This document shows, piece after piece, positions 62,811 through 64,000 of a stretch of 64,000 nucleotides of DNA; the first letter of the stretch is position 1, and each line of letters opens with the position of its first letter. This DNA comes from Escarpia spicata (taxonomy: Eukaryota; Annelida; Polychaeta; Sabellida; Siboglinidae): positions 17,258,514 through 17,322,513 of the forward strand of contig OZ023214.1 of assembly GCA_963995525.1 (NCBI GenBank). Reading direction: 5' to 3'. The position numbers were made by a program, and so were the translations under genes. The notes under the pieces are model-generated. The model saw only the letters and a list, made by a program, of their open reading frames with translations, was not told the origin of the DNA and made no database searches.

Positions 62811-64000
62811 CGACATGTGGACTACACTAGTTCTACAGTGCATGCGATACGGCAACAGGACCATGCAAGTTCACGAAGCGGCTGCAAAGCTTTAGGCTTA
62901 GACACTTTTCGAACATATGGACTCATCGTTTACCGTCCGCCTCCCTCTAAACGATGCGGGTTTAGGAACAGTGTGTTTTTTGACGAGTGGTGTTTGTACT
63001 TGGACCGCCTTAACCAACGGTGTAATCATAACAGGTGACCTTAATTTCCACATCGACAACTTTAATGATGCAGATGCGGTTCGCTTCAACTGCACGTTGG
63101 AAGCTCGGATTGGTACAACACGTGGTTGGACCCACACACAAGATGGGCCATACCTTGGACGTAGTCATCATCCGAGACATTAGTACCTTGTTGATCAGGA
63201 TGCCAACAGTTTCTGGGCCTTGTCTTGATGACACAAAGGGCAACCCTTCTGGCGACAATCTGGCTGTGTGTTTTACAATTAACTTAACGAAGCCAGACAG
63301 CGTTCGCCAGCAGGTCACTTTCAGGAAGCTTCGGGACATTTGTATTCCGGAATTTATCAAGGATTTAAGTCCAATTTTGAACAACATTGATAAGCCGCTA
63401 GATGACCTTGTACACGCCTATACTACGGGAATTGAAGCGGTTGTCAACCAACACCCTCCCGTGCAAAGAAAGTTGATAACACTGAGACCAAACGCGCAAT
63501 GCTATTCAGATGAACTGAGACACGCCAAACTTGCCCCCAGGCGAGCAGAGAGGATATGGCGGCGAACCAAACTCACCCGTCATCGGCAGCTGTTCGGGGA
63601 GCAATGCAATGCAGTTAACAAACTGATGATCAGTGCAAAGAAAACATTCTTTTCTACAAAGATCAGAGACTGCGGCAAGGATCAGAAACAACTGTTCAAA
63701 TTAACGAGACATTTGATGGGTAACACGGGACACGTAACATCGATACCGGCAACCCAAGTGATATCTACGAAACAGCATTGGACGATGACGTCATGTTTGA
63801 CGGAATCCCGCTTCAAATGTTTCTGCCAGCCACCCATGATGAGGTGAAGCGAATAATCACAAACTCACCCAACAAGTCGTGTGATACAGACCCGATTCCT
63901 ACGTGGCTTTTGATACAGTGTCTGGATCATTTGGCGTGACTGCAGAAGCCCTGGATTGGATGAGATCTTACATTAGCGGCAGAACACAATGTGTATCGGT
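62811..64000 (+). pseudogene. LINE-P: endonuclease-RT relic, internally deleted, runs off the window
   Basis: Endonuclease C-terminal half: GLDTFRTYGLIVYRPPPSKR (~62899), VFFDEWCLYLDRL, NGVIITGDLNFHIDNFNDAD (~63018), GPTHKMGHTLDVVIIRDIS. The linker, one open frame to 63847, has RKLRDICIPEFIKDLSPIL, CYSDELRHAKLAPRRAERIW and KDQKQLFKLTRHLMGN. The RT start, ATHDEVKRIITNSPNKSCDT then DPIPTWLLIQCLD (~63832-63930), jumps directly to FGVTAEALDWMRSYISGRTQ (~63931-63990). The fingers and first catalytic Asp strand are deleted. The linker is clearly related to LINE-A at 9490, so both belong to one family or close relatives. Confidence 0.85.

Overview
This is a piece of a large, repeat-rich animal nuclear genome. 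Short exons are flanked by GT/AG splice sites and separated by introns of up to about 16.5 kb. Long CA, GA and TA microsatellites recur throughout. At least a dozen decayed non-LTR retrotransposons, a Tc1-like transposon and tRNA-derived SINEs fill most of the space. Nothing looks bacterial or organellar. The mix of CR1-, Jockey- and RTE-like LINEs, Tc1 elements and tRNA-SINEs, plus an invertebrate-type RGK GTPase, suggests a marine invertebrate, possibly a lophotrochozoan. That placement is inference.

Only two host genes can be supported. (1) At the left edge, two + strand exons (569-640, 1338-1478) encode the C-terminal EF-hands of a secretagogin/calbindin-like calcium-binding protein. The 5' part lies outside the window. 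(2) A minus-strand gene spanning 48137 to 29405 encodes an RGK-family (Rad/Gem/Rem/Kir) small GTPase. Its four exons are 48137-47201, 30698-30616, 30152-29969 and 29637-29405. They join in compatible phases to a predicted 478-residue protein with G1, G3, G4 and G5 regions and a basic C-terminus. The two genes are convergent. In the RGK intron just 3' of the G3 exon is a ~50 bp tandem array. Its units resemble the 3' end of that exon plus its splice donor. I consider this the most unusual structure in the window.

Layout: 1-1.5 kb EF-hand exons; 2.4-3.2 kb a CAN-trinucleotide tract; 5.8-7.4 kb a Tc1-like element with ~204 bp inverted repeats and a broken transposase; 9.3-14.9 kb one LINE split by a nested LINE, itself followed by two head-to-head LINE 3' ends forming a large palindrome; 15.5-19.0 kb a decayed CR1-like LINE; 19-28.4 kb microsatellites, minisatellites and unassigned DNA; 28.4-29.1 kb a CR1 3' fragment; 29.4-48.1 kb the RGK gene, whose first visible intron carries several LINEs, two SINEs and a 40 bp minisatellite; 49.5-52.3 kb an RTE-like LINE; 52375-52574 an assembly gap; 53.2-54.2 kb LINE C-terminal fragments; 57.7-61.0 kb an almost full-length CR1-like LINE whose first ORF is an SGNH-esterase domain; 62.2-64.0 kb two more LINE pieces, the last running off the window.

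All transposon ORFs seen carry frameshifts, stops or truncations, so they read as relics. Family names come from recognised protein motifs, not from database searches, and repeat boundaries are approximate.
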